Assembly (NCBI GenBank): GCA_017538685.1
Contig: JAFYIK010000193.1
Location: 1-22,027, forward strand
DNA length: 22,027 bases
Direction: 5' to 3'
Source: Bacteroidales bacterium
Lineage (GTDB): Bacteria > Bacteroidota > Bacteroidia > Bacteroidales > UBA932
Shown here: piece by piece, positions 14,201 through 22,027 of the stretch
Position numbering within the stretch: the first letter of the stretch is position 1
Layout of the letters: every line of letters begins with the position of its first letter
The notes under the pieces: model-generated
What the model was told of the DNA's origin: nothing
Seen by the model: only the letters and a program-made list of their open reading frames with translations
Databases searched by the model: none
Position numbers and translations under genes: made by a program

Positions 14201-17200
14201 CTAGAAAGTAAGGTTGACGCCGAGGCTGTAGGTGTGCTGCTGCGGATAGTATCCGTTGTTCACTCCGGGATTCTCCGGATCCAGATACTGATAGTGAGAG
14301 AGAGTCCAGAGGTTGGTGCCCGCCAGATAGACCATCACCTTGGAGATGCTCATATTGCGAAGCAGACGCTCCGGCACAGTGTAACTGAACTGAAGGTTCT
14401 TGAGGCGCAGGTAACTGCCGTCGATGAGCCACCAGTCGGAGAGCACGTCGTTGTTGGCGTTGCGGCTGTTGTGCATACGCGGGTAACGGGCGTTGCTGTT
14501 GTCCACCACCCTCGTGGGGTCGTATTCAGCCACTATGTCCGGGTCGAGCCAGGAATTCTCCACCACGTGTTTGAAGGCGTTGCCGCCCGCTCCGTACCAG
14601 GGACGGGTGAACATAGTTCCGTCCGAATGGCCGTTGTTGTAGATGCCCAGGATAGGGAAATTACACATCGTCACTCCGTAGAAGAGAGCCGTGAGGGCAA
14701 AGCCCTTGTAAGAAAGGTCCACGTTGAAGGAGAAGTTCATCTCCGGAATCTGCGAATAGCCGAGCCACACCCAGTCGCGGCCGTCGCGGGACACCTTGCC
14801 GTCGCCGTTCTGGTCCACATAGCGGAGGTCGCCCATCTGCGGCTTGCCTGCCGGTGGAGCGGGAGCGTTGTCCACCTGCTCCTGAGTGTTGTAGAACGGG
14901 CTGCCGTTCTCGTCGCGCAGCGTTTGGAAGCCGTACCATTGGTTCAGCGGCCTGCCGATCTGGATGTTGTTTCGCGACGCGGAATCGGAAATGAAGCGCG
15001 AGAGCACTTTGTTGCGCGACCACGCCAGCGTACCGCGCAGCGAGTAATTGAAGCCTGAAGGCAGGAAGTTGGTGTGCGTGAGGATAAGTTCGAATCCTCT
15101 GTCGTCCATAGTTCCGGTGTTCATCCACGTCGGATATGCGCCGCCGAGCGAGGGCGAGTAATTCGCTCCGCCGCTGGCTTCCAGGATGCGGTCGGTGTAT
15201 TTGTAGAACCAGTCGAACTCCACGTTCAGCTTGTTGCGCAGCACTGCGAGGTCGAAGCCTGCGTTGTAGGCGGTGGTGTGGGACCACGTCAGGTCGCTGT
15301 AGACATAGGGATTGCTGGTGTAGAAACCATAGACCGGGTTCGAGCCGCCGCCCAGGATCCAGGTCACGGAGCCGCTGCTCATAAACGAGGACTGGTAGAG
15401 GTAGGCGCTCACGTCGGACGAGCCGAGCTGGCCGACCGAAGCCCTGAGCTTCAGGTTGTCTATCCAGCCTATCTTGCTCATAAAGTCTTCCTTGGAGATG
15501 TTCCATCCCAGCGAGACGGACGGGAAGGTTCCCCAGCGGTTCTCGGGGGCGAATTTGTAGGACGCTTCACGGCGCACGGATGCCTCTAGAAGGTACTTGC
15601 CGTCGTAGTTATAGGAGAGCCTGCCTACGAAGCCGACTTCCCCGCTGTAGCCGTAGCCGCCATAGACATCCGGCGACTGCGTTGCGTTCTTCGTTCCTAG
15701 ACTGAGGTCCACGGGGAAGGTGGTCGCGTAGCCGCGCCTGTATCCCAGAATGTAATCGCTGAAGTATTTGGTGCGTTCGAAAAGGCCCAGGAAGGTGATG
15801 GAATGCTTGCCGAACTGCCTGTCGTAAGTGATCTGAGGCCTGAGGTTGACGCTGTAGCCCCAATCAGTCTGCTTGCAGAAGTTGTGCTCGGTGATTCCTT
15901 CGGAGATACCTCTTTCGACCGTATACTTGGTCGTGTTGAAGGCGTAGACTGTGTAGGTCTGCAGGAACTGCCTGTAGGAAGAAAGGTTGAAGTTCACGCC
16001 TGCGAACATAGAGAGTTTCAGGCCCTTGAGGAAGGTGTCCTCGCCGAAAGCGTACTCGAGGGTGGAACGTCCTGCATAGTCCCAGGCGTCCCAGGTCTGG
16101 TAGCCGGAGTCGTCCAGCGCGGAATCCGGCTGGAAGATGGCGCCGCCGTTGTTGATACCCAGAGGATAGGTCTTGTCGTAGACAGGATCGTAGTAGGTGC
16201 TGGAAATGATGGGCAGCATATAATTCGCACGCTGGATAGGGTCGAAGTAGGCCTGCACGCCCATATCGTAACCGGGCATATAGCGGTTGGACTTGCGCAG
16301 CGACATATTCATACTGAACGTAAGCTCCTTCGTGATCTTCGCGTTGAAGCTGCCGCGCACGTTGATACGGTCGTAGCCGGTGTTGCGCACGGTACCGATC
16401 TGGTCCATATAGCCGATGCTGCCGAAATAGGTCACCTTATCCGTGCCGCCGTTGACCGAGAGGTTGTGCTGCTGGATGGTGCCGTGGTCGTTGTAGATGA
16501 GCGAGCGCCAGTCGGTGTCGCCGTAGATTCCGGCGTCCTTCATTCCCTGGATGATCTCCGGAGTCCATTTGTCCGGCTTCCCTTCCATCCTGAGGCCGAG
16601 GTTGTACCAGTAGACGTACTCTTCCGCGTTGAGCAGCTCGGGTTCGTTGAAGTTCTTCGAGATGGTGTAGGAGCCCTCGTAGGACACCGTCGCCCTGCCG
16701 GCCTTGGAGCCCTGCTTGGTGGTGATGACGATAACGCCGTTGCCGCCGCGCACGCCGTAGACGGATGCCGCCGCGGCGTCCTTAAGCACGGAGATGCTCT
16801 CGATGTCCGAAGGGTTCAGGTTTATCATCTGCCCGGACTCCATTCCGTCGATAATGTAGAGCGGGCGGTTGTTCGAGCCGTAGGTGCTGAATCCACGGAT
16901 GATGATGTCGGCGTGGTCAGCGCCCGGCGTACCCATAGTCTGAACTGCGGTAAGGCCGGGGAGTTTTCCTGCCAGCATACTCGAGACGTTTGTTTGCGGC
17001 GCCTTCTGGAGGTCCTTGGCGGTTACGCTCACCACCGAAGAAGTCATATACTCCTTCTTCTGCACGCCGTAGCCCACGACCACGACCTCGTCCAGGAAGA
17101 GCGCGTCCTCCGTCAGGACTATGCGGAGGTCCTTGCCGGAGAATTTGACGGTCTGGTTTGCAAAGCCTATGCAGCTGATTTCCAACTGCGCGCCCACGGG

Positions 17201-17413
17201 CACCATAATCGTGAACTCTCCGTGAGCGCCGGTCACTGTGCCGTTTCCGCCCGAGCCCACCTCGATCACGGCGGCGCCGGGCACGGCCAGGCCTGTCTCG
17301 TCCACCACGATTCCCTTCGCGCTCACCGCTTTCTGGGCATACGCAGAACTCATCCCCGCAAAGAGCAGAAGAAGCGCAATGCAGGAGAGTAACAGTTTAT
17401 TACTTGAAATCAT
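14201..17413 (-). CDS. SusC/RagA family TonB-dependent outer-membrane transporter
   Basis: A 1070-residue TonB-dependent transporter. I place the start at the ATG at 17413 because it begins a clear signal peptide (MISSNKLLLSCIALLLLFAG, cleavage after SSAYA). A promoter element at 17437-17444 lies inside the longer frame that opens at 17491, which excludes that start. Residues 30-110 are a carboxypeptidase-regulatory-like domain, followed by the family's DEVVVVGYG segment, then a plug (about 120-230) with PLYIIDGME, SISVLKDAAAASVYG and GVIVITTKQG. The rest is a beta barrel ending in SLGVNLTF, with a terminal Phe as required for barrel assembly. It is first in an operon with SusD and two lipoproteins. 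It imports oligosaccharides or oligopeptides across the outer membrane using TonB-ExbBD energy. Confidence 0.97.
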   Translation of the reverse strand: MISSNKLLLSCIALLLLFAGMSSAYAQKAVSAKGIVVDETGLAVPGAAVIEVGSGGNGTVTGAHGEFTIMVPVGAQLEISCIGFANQTVKFSGKDLRIVLTEDALFLDEVVVVGYGVQKKEYMTSSVVSVTAKDLQKAPQTNVSSMLAGKLPGLTAVQTMGTPGADHADIIIRGFSTYGSNNRPLYIIDGMESGQMINLNPSDIESISVLKDAAAASVYGVRGGNGVIVITTKQGSKAGRATVSYEGSYTISKNFNEPELLNAEEYVYWYNLGLRMEGKPDKWTPEIIQGMKDAGIYGDTDWRSLIYNDHGTIQQHNLSVNGGTDKVTYFGSIGYMDQIGTVRNTGYDRINVRGSFNAKITKELTFSMNMSLRKSNRYMPGYDMGVQAYFDPIQRANYMLPIISSTYYDPVYDKTYPLGINNGGAIFQPDSALDDSGYQTWDAWDYAGRSTLEYAFGEDTFLKGLKLSMFAGVNFNLSSYRQFLQTYTVYAFNTTKYTVERGISEGITEHNFCKQTDWGYSVNLRPQITYDRQFGKHSITFLGLFERTKYFSDYILGYRRGYATTFPVDLSLGTKNATQSPDVYGGYGYSGEVGFVGRLSYNYDGKYLLEASVRREASYKFAPENRWGTFPSVSLGWNISKEDFMSKIGWIDNLKLRASVGQLGSSDVSAYLYQSSFMSSGSVTWILGGGSNPVYGFYTSNPYVYSDLTWSHTTAYNAGFDLAVLRNKLNVEFDWFYKYTDRILEASGGANYSPSLGGAYPTWMNTGTMDDRGFELILTHTNFLPSGFNYSLRGTLAWSRNKVLSRFISDSASRNNIQIGRPLNQWYGFQTLRDENGSPFYNTQEQVDNAPAPPAGKPQMGDLRYVDQNGDGKVSRDGRDWVWLGYSQIPEMNFSFNVDLSYKGFALTALFYGVTMCNFPILGIYNNGHSDGTMFTRPWYGAGGNAFKHVVENSWLDPDIVAEYDPTRVVDNSNARYPRMHNSRNANNDVLSDWWLIDGSYLRLKNLQFSYTVPERLLRNMSISKVMVYLAGTNLWTLSHYQYLDPENPGVNNGYYPQQHTYSLGVNLTF

Positions 17414-17436
17414 TAATTGGTTATAATTTAGTTCTT

Positions 17437-17444
17437 CAAATATA
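17437..17444 (-). promoter_or_regulatory. -7 promoter element of the SusC operon
   Basis: The minus strand reads TATATTTG, a full TAnnTTTG match, 23 bases upstream of the SusC ATG at 17413. It faces away from the M16 promoter, and their elements are only 34 bases apart. No -33 element or repressor site is obvious, and no sigma/anti-sigma or hybrid two-component regulator gene adjoins. Confidence 0.6.
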
Positions 17445-17478
17445 CTAAATGATTCGCAATTCTCTAGCATAATTTTTG

Positions 17479-17486
17479 TATATTTG
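17479..17486 (+). promoter_or_regulatory. -7 promoter element of the M16 peptidase gene
   Basis: TATATTTG followed by ACC, an exact TAnnTTTG match, ends 31 bases before the ATG at 17518. The leader is A/T-rich without a Shine-Dalgarno motif. It is divergent from the SusC promoter within the 104-base spacer 17414-17517. Confidence 0.65.
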
Positions 17487-17517
17487 ACCACTAAAAAATT
17501 CTTTAAGTAGGTTAATT

Positions 17518-20325
17518 ATGAAAAAAACAATGCTCACCGCGTTGGCTGTTCTTGCCGGCGCATTGTGCTTTGCCCAGCAGCAGATGCCTCTTCTTCCCAT
17601 CGACCCTGCAGTCCGCATCGGTCAGTTGGAAAACGGCCTTACCTATTATATAAGGCATAACGAGGAGCCTAAGGGCCAGGCTAACTTCTACATCGCCCAG
17701 AAAGTGGGATCCATTCTCGAGGAAGAAGACCAGAGGGGTCTTGCCCACTTCCTTGAGCATATGTGTTTCAACGGAACACAGAACTTCCCCGGAAACGGAG
17801 TTATCAAGTACTGCGAATCCATCGGTGTGAAATTCGGCGCTGATCTGAACGCCTACACCAGCATCGACGAGACGGTCTACAACATCGACAACGTGCCGGT
17901 CCAGTCCTTCCCGACCGCGATTGACTCCTGCCTCCTTATCCTCCACGACTGGGCGGGCGCCCTTCTTCTCGAGGGCGACGACATCGACCACGAACGCGGA
18001 GTCATCCACGAAGAATGGCGCTCCAGGCAGAACGCTTCGATGAGGATGTATGAGAAGATCCTCCCCGAGATCTATCCCGGAAACAAGTACGGCCAGCGCC
18101 TGCCTATCGGCACTATGGAGGTCGTGGACAACTTCCCGTACGAAGCTATCCGCGCCTACTATCACAAATGGTATCGCCCGGACCAGCAGGGTATCGTGGT
18201 GGTCGGTGATATCGACGTAGACGAGGTCGAGGCGAAGATCGCCTCCATCTTCGGCAGCCTTCCCGCAGCCGGTCCAGATGCGGCGGAGCGTTACTATCTC
18301 CCCATCGAGAAGAACGTGGAGCCCATCATCAGCATCGCCAAGGATAAGGAGCAGCCGTATGCTATGGCCTACATCTTCAAGAAGCACGACGCCGTGAAGC
18401 CTGAGGAAAAGGTCGATCTGAACTACGGTATTTATCACTACGCCCTCAACGCTGCGGAACTGATGATACGCGAGCGTATCGAGGAAATGCTCCAGAAGCC
18501 GGATCCCGACTTCGTGGAGGCCGGAATCGACGACGAAGAGTACTTCGTTTCGAAGACCGAATACGCTTTCACAGGCTATGCCGTCACCGACGAGAATCAG
18601 CTCCTCCGCGGAATCACTTCCGTCTACCGCGAGATGCTCCGCGTCATCCGCAACGGCTTCACCGCTTCCGAGTATGACCGCGCACGCCAGAACATCCTGA
18701 CCAACCTGGAAACTCAGTTCAACCAGCGCGAGAAGAAGACCAGCGGAAGCTACTGCCGCGAATATGTGCGCCACTTCATCGACAACGAGCCTATTATGGG
18801 CATCGAGAACCGGTACACTCTCACCCAGCAGATCGCTCCGATGATCCCCGTGGAGGCAATCAACCAGATTATCGCCTCGATCATAGAGCCCAATAACCTC
18901 GTGGTTGTCTGTATGCTCCCTGATAAGGACGGCGTCGTCTATCCCACCGAGGACGAGATCAAGGCCGCTCTTGCAGCAGTGGAGGCCGAGGAGATTGCTC
19001 CTTATGAGGACAAAGTCTCCGACGAACCCCTTATCGCGAAGCTCCCCAAGGCCGGCAAGGTAAAGAAGACCGAGGCCGCTCCTTTCGGCTACACCAAGCT
19101 CACCTTCAAGAACGGCGCTACCGTCTACTTCCAGCAGACCGACTTCAATGCCGACGAGGTGATCTTCAGGGCCACCAGTTTCGGCGGAAGGTCTCTCTAC
19201 GGCAATGAAGATATCATCACCCTCTCCAGCCTCGGCGAACTCATCGACGTTGCAGGTCTGGGCAACTTCTCCAGCACCGAGCTCACCAAGGCTCTCACCG
19301 GAAAGAAGGTCAGCCTCGGCGCCACTGTGAACGAGTATCAGGAAGCCCTCAGGGGCAAGAGCACCCCGAAGGATTTCGAGACTCTCCTCCAGCTCAACTA
19401 CCTCTATTTCACGGCTCTCCGTTCAGATGAAGAAGCATTCCAGTCGTGGAAGACCAAGACCGCGGCTATGCTCGCCAACCAGGAAGCCCAGCCTATGAGC
19501 GCCCTGCAGGACAGCATCAAGGTTCTCTATGCAGATCCCAACCGCGCCTACAGGCTCAAGTCTGCAGACATAGACAAGGTCGATTACGCACGCGCAATGC
19601 AGATTGCCGCAGAGCGTTTCTCGAACGCGGCAGACTTCACCTTCATCATCACCGGTGCAATCAGCCTGGACGAGGCGAAGCCGCTTCTCGAGCAGTACAT
19701 CGGCTCTCTCCCTGCAAAGAAGAACAAGAAAGAGAGCTTCAAGCTTTCCGGCTATGAGTTCCGCGAGGGACCGCTCAACGTCAGCTTCGAGCGCCAGATG
19801 GGCACCCCTATGGCCACCAGCCTCACACTCGAGAGCGCGAAGATCGACTATAGCCTGAAGAACGACCTCACATTCGAGATCGCTTGCCAGACCCTCTCGA
19901 TGGTTCTCCTCGAGGAAATCCGCGAAAAGGAAGGCGCGACTTACTCCATCGGCGCATATGGCTCTACCAGCAGCGTGCCTTACGGAAACGCCTACGTGCA
20001 GATCCTCTACCAGACCAACCCCGAGAAGGTGGCCTACACCGATGGCAGGGTCAATGAAATAGTCGCCGAGTTCATCGCCAACGGTCCTTCCGCAGAGAAC
20101 CTCGCCAAGGCGAAGGAGTATCTTGCCAAGGAGTACAAGGCCGATCAGAGGGAGAACACCTTCTGGTCTATGATCCTACAGGACAAACTCATCAGCGGAG
20201 AGGATATGCAGACCGGCTACCTCGAAGTGCTTGATTCCATCACCGCCGAGGACGCCGCCGCCCTCCTGAAGACCATCATCGACCAGAACAACAAGACCGT
20301 TATCGTGATGGTTGGCGTCGAATAA
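17518..20325 (+). CDS. Exported M16 family zinc peptidase (pitrilysin/PqqL-like)
   Basis: A 935-residue peptidase with a signal peptide (residues 1-19, cleavage likely after CFA). The inverted zinc motif HFLEH is at residues 77-81, with Glu80 as general base and the third zinc ligand probably Glu159 in DHERGVIHEEWR. Residues 30-480 form the active M16 half; residues 540-935 form the second, structural half, with EIREKEGATYSIGAYGS near 800-815 typical of it. Length fits periplasmic two-domain M16 enzymes that cut peptides enclosed between the halves. It has its own promoter, divergent from the SusC operon, and ends before a bidirectional terminator. With the SusCD importer next door, it could process imported peptides, but this is inferred from location; such peptidases are also common as stand-alone genes. 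Confidence 0.95.
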   Translation: MKKTMLTALAVLAGALCFAQQQMPLLPIDPAVRIGQLENGLTYYIRHNEEPKGQANFYIAQKVGSILEEEDQRGLAHFLEHMCFNGTQNFPGNGVIKYCESIGVKFGADLNAYTSIDETVYNIDNVPVQSFPTAIDSCLLILHDWAGALLLEGDDIDHERGVIHEEWRSRQNASMRMYEKILPEIYPGNKYGQRLPIGTMEVVDNFPYEAIRAYYHKWYRPDQQGIVVVGDIDVDEVEAKIASIFGSLPAAGPDAAERYYLPIEKNVEPIISIAKDKEQPYAMAYIFKKHDAVKPEEKVDLNYGIYHYALNAAELMIRERIEEMLQKPDPDFVEAGIDDEEYFVSKTEYAFTGYAVTDENQLLRGITSVYREMLRVIRNGFTASEYDRARQNILTNLETQFNQREKKTSGSYCREYVRHFIDNEPIMGIENRYTLTQQIAPMIPVEAINQIIASIIEPNNLVVVCMLPDKDGVVYPTEDEIKAALAAVEAEEIAPYEDKVSDEPLIAKLPKAGKVKKTEAAPFGYTKLTFKNGATVYFQQTDFNADEVIFRATSFGGRSLYGNEDIITLSSLGELIDVAGLGNFSSTELTKALTGKKVSLGATVNEYQEALRGKSTPKDFETLLQLNYLYFTALRSDEEAFQSWKTKTAAMLANQEAQPMSALQDSIKVLYADPNRAYRLKSADIDKVDYARAMQIAAERFSNAADFTFIITGAISLDEAKPLLEQYIGSLPAKKNKKESFKLSGYEFREGPLNVSFERQMGTPMATSLTLESAKIDYSLKNDLTFEIACQTLSMVLLEEIREKEGATYSIGAYGSTSSVPYGNAYVQILYQTNPEKVAYTDGRVNEIVAEFIANGPSAENLAKAKEYLAKEYKADQRENTFWSMILQDKLISGEDMQTGYLEVLDSITAEDAAALLKTIIDQNNKTVIVMVGVE

Positions 20326-20340
20326 CGGGTAATTGCGGCC

Positions 20341-20382
20341 CTCACGCCAATAGGCGTGGGAGCCAACTCGCTGATAATCAGC
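20341..20382. other. Two small hairpins after the M16 gene
   Basis: Bases 20341-20348 pair with 20353-20360 around an AATA loop (core CACGCC/GGCGTG), and 20370-20374 pair with 20378-20382 (GCTGA/TCAGC). Neither is followed by a T-run, so they may protect the mRNA 3' end or aid the terminator that follows. Confidence 0.5.
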
Positions 20383-20391
20383 AAAATAAAT

Positions 20392-20425
20392 AAATTAGGT
20401 GTCCCAAAAACGGGGCACCTAATTT
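20392..20425. terminator. Bidirectional intrinsic terminator between M16 and GH3 genes
   Basis: AAATTAGGTGTCCC (20392-20405) pairs with GGGCACCTAATTT (20413-20425) apart from one bulged base, around a short A-rich loop. On the minus strand the stem is followed by a T-rich stretch (ATTTATTTTG), suiting the GH3 gene; on the plus strand the A/T-rich lower stem supplies a weaker T-run after the M16 gene. It lies 66 bases after the M16 stop. Confidence 0.8.
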
Positions 20426-20471
20426 CATTAAAACTCTATATATCAATGTTTTAGCCCCCACGGGCCCTCAC

Positions 20472-20487
20472 GGGCTCACAAGAGCCC
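20472..20487 (-). terminator. Perfect hairpin just after the GH3 stop
   Basis: GGGCTC (20472-20477) and GAGCCC (20482-20487) form a perfect six-pair stem with an ACAA loop, 10 bases beyond the GH3 stop. There is no T-run next to it, so it may act with the stronger terminator at 20392-20425. A nearby CACGGGC element is repeated at 20458-20464 and 20469-20475. Confidence 0.4.
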
Positions 20488-20497
20488 TGCGCAAAGG

Positions 20498-22027
20498 CTA
20501 GAGTAATTCGAACGAAGCAGAATTACGGGTTCTGGAATCCCCTCCGATGAAGACCTGGAACTCGCCTGGCTCGGCGACATACTTCATATCCTGGTTCCAG
20601 AAGGAAAGGGCGTCCAGACCAATCTCGAAACTGACCTCTCGGGTCTCGCCGGGCTGGAGAAGCACTTTCTCGAAGCCCTTCAGCTCGCGCACAGGGCGGG
20701 AAGAAGAAGCCACCACGTCGCGGATGTACATCTGCACGACCTCCTTGCCGGCGACCGAGCCGGTGTTTGTCACGGCGACCGAAGCGACCAGCTTGGACCC
20801 TGCCTTCATAGAATCAGAAGAGAGCTTAACCGGCCCGTATTCAAACGTCGTATACGAAAGACCATATCCGAACGGATAGACCGGATCGTTGTCCACATCC
20901 AGATAGTTCGAGCGGAACTTCATAAACCAGCCGCCTTCGTCCAAAGGCCTGCCGGTGTTCTTATGCGCATAATAAATAGGGACCTGGCCCACGTTCTTCG
21001 GGAAGGTCATAGTCAGCTTTCCTGAAGGGTTCACGTCGCCGAACAGCACGTCTGCGAGCGAATACGCAGCCTCGGTGCCGCCGAACCAGGCATCCAGGAT
21101 AGCAGGCACGTTCTCGCTCTCCCACTGGATCGTCAGAGGACGGCCGTTGAAGAGCACGAGCACCACGGGCTTGCCGGTCTTGAGGAGAGCCTTGAGCAGA
21201 TCCTTCTGCACATCCGGAATATCCAGATTGGTGCGGGAAGAAGCCTCGCCTGACATCTCGGAGGCTTCGCCTAGCGCGGCTATCACCACGTCGGAGCGCA
21301 GCGCCACCGCGACAGCCTCCGCCAGCAGCGACATATCCGAGCGGTTGTCCCTGCCGAGTTCACGGCCGAACATAGTGGAATTCGCCTCGAGGACGGGGTC
21401 CTTGCAGAGATTCGAGCCCTTTGCATACAGCACACGCACATCCGGGCCGGCGACCTCCTTGATACCGTCCAGCAGAGTGGTAGTGCGGCTATGCTGGGCA
21501 GCAACCGACCACGTGCCGGGCATATTCGCGCCGGTGTTGGCCAGGGGGCCGATAACTGCGACCGTGCCCTTGCGCTCCAGAGGCAGAAGTCCGCCATCGT
21601 TCTTCAACAGAACGTAGGATTCGCCGGAAATACGGCGGGCGATGGCGCGGTTCTCGTCACTGTAGACGACTTTAGAAGCCTCCTGCTCGCGGCAGAACTT
21701 GTAGGGATCGTCGAACAGCCCGAGCTTGTACTTCGCCTCGAGCACCCTGCGGCACGCGCGGTCGAGCGTCTTCACCGACACCTCGCCCTTCTCGATGCCG
21801 GGGATAGTCTGGGAGAACAGTGCCTCCGCGACCATATCCATATCCATACCGGCGTTAAGCGAGCGCACGCCCACTTCGTGGTAGTCGCCCACCCCGTGCA
21901 TTATGCACTCGGAGATGCCGGTGTAGTCCGACACTACGAAGCCGTCCCAGCCCCACTGCTCGCGCAGCACGTCCGTAAGCAGCCATTTGTTGACCGAAGC
22001 AGGCACGTCGTCCACGGTGTTGAACGA
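20498..22027 (-). CDS. bglX: GH3 family beta-glucosidase (BglX-like), C-terminal part
   Basis: The gene enters from the right edge in frame, beginning SFNTVDDVPASVNKW; 509 residues are visible, ending at TAG (20500-20498). No start codon is in the window: a GTG at 22015 is internal. The visible part holds the end of the N-terminal barrel with the expected nucleophile Asp in GFVVSDY (visible residue 34), the GH3 C-terminal domain with GEASEMSGEASSR (about 254-265, the acid/base region), and a terminal fibronectin-III-like domain (about 420-505, with RELKGFEKVLLQPGE). BglX-type enzymes release glucose or similar sugars from the non-reducing ends of beta-linked oligosaccharides, usually in the periplasm. 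It is convergent with the M16 gene and shares its terminator. Exact sugar specificity cannot be read from these motifs. Confidence 0.93.
   Translation of the reverse strand, partial: SFNTVDDVPASVNKWLLTDVLREQWGWDGFVVSDYTGISECIMHGVGDYHEVGVRSLNAGMDMDMVAEALFSQTIPGIEKGEVSVKTLDRACRRVLEAKYKLGLFDDPYKFCREQEASKVVYSDENRAIARRISGESYVLLKNDGGLLPLERKGTVAVIGPLANTGANMPGTWSVAAQHSRTTTLLDGIKEVAGPDVRVLYAKGSNLCKDPVLEANSTMFGRELGRDNRSDMSLLAEAVAVALRSDVVIAALGEASEMSGEASSRTNLDIPDVQKDLLKALLKTGKPVVLVLFNGRPLTIQWESENVPAILDAWFGGTEAAYSLADVLFGDVNPSGKLTMTFPKNVGQVPIYYAHKNTGRPLDEGGWFMKFRSNYLDVDNDPVYPFGYGLSYTTFEYGPVKLSSDSMKAGSKLVASVAVTNTGSVAGKEVVQMYIRDVVASSSRPVRELKGFEKVLLQPGETREVSFEIGLDALSFWNQDMKYVAEPGEFQVFIGGDSRTRNSASFELL

Noticed and set aside
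15803..17392. 529-codon plus-strand open frame opposite SusC
   Set aside because: The opposite strand is an unmistakable SusC; the antisense translation is His/Val/Asp-rich and lacks any domain.
17414..17491. Upstream extension of SusC by 26 residues
   Set aside because: The extension places the TATATTTG promoter inside the coding region and precedes a clear signal peptide that begins at the ATG at 17413.
17512..18774. 420-codon minus-strand open frame opposite the M16 gene
   Set aside because: The M16 zinc motif and signal peptide are on the plus strand; this is a shadow frame.
21995..22015. GTG at 22015 as start of the GH3 gene
   Set aside because: The frame continues to the window edge with SFNT before it, matching the internal part of GH3 enzymes, so the true start is outside the window.
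1..22027. tRNA, rRNA or riboswitch genes
   Set aside because: Reading the intergenic stretches by eye gave no cloverleaf, rRNA segment or known riboswitch core. The gaps are short and mostly explained by promoters, hairpins or the periodic array. A covariance-model scan would be needed to exclude small RNAs.

Overview
The window looks like chromosomal DNA from a member of the Bacteroidota, most likely the Bacteroidales. The evidence is a SusC/SusD outer-membrane pair, many short lipoproteins with Cys-ending signal peptides, several TAnnTTTG-type -7 promoter elements, and gene starts without Shine-Dalgarno sequences. The DNA is fairly GC-rich for this group. I cannot name a genus.

Layout. (1) Positions 1-8471, all minus strand. 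Reading in the direction of transcription: an FN3-domain lipoprotein, a DUF4015-type putative glycoside hydrolase, a COG0523/CobW metal GTPase with an Asp/His-rich tract, the sodium-pumping decarboxylase genes oadG-oadA-oadB, a small ACT-domain protein (UPF0237) and the start of its usual partner UPF0210/DUF711, cut by the window edge. From the GTPase onward the genes are separated by 28, 3, 6 and 1 bases and then overlap by 4, so they are probably co-transcribed. (2) Positions 8633-9169, plus strand: a small protein with a C-terminal Myb/SANT-like domain. (3) Positions 9170-9540: an intergenic region with an unusual array in which a GGCGCCG-like box recurs with strictly alternating 30- and 21-base spacing (51-base period). 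One unit forms a good terminator for the upstream gene. (4) Positions 9541-10368, plus strand: a one-component regulator joining a YtfE/RIC-like di-iron hemerythrin domain to a LuxR-type helix-turn-helix, apparently transcribed with almost no leader. (5) Positions 10370-17413, minus strand: a SusC-SusD-lipoprotein-lipoprotein operon for outer-membrane nutrient uptake. (6) Positions 17518-20325, plus strand, divergent from susC: an exported M16 zinc peptidase. (7) Positions 20326-20497: a hairpin-rich convergent spacer. (8) Positions 20498-22027, minus strand: the C-terminal two thirds or so of a BglX-like GH3 beta-glucosidase, cut by the window edge.

How it fits together. The Oad complex would decarboxylate oxaloacetate (or a related keto acid) at the inner membrane and export sodium; the ACT/UPF0210 pair downstream may be a regulatory or metabolic accessory of unknown role. 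The SusCD system, the neighbouring lipoproteins, the M16 peptidase and the GH3 enzyme suggest scavenging of peptides and/or glycans. The most unusual items are the 51-base alternating array at 9174-9354, the hemerythrin-LuxR regulator beside it, and an OadA protein with non-canonical residues at positions normally used for substrate binding.
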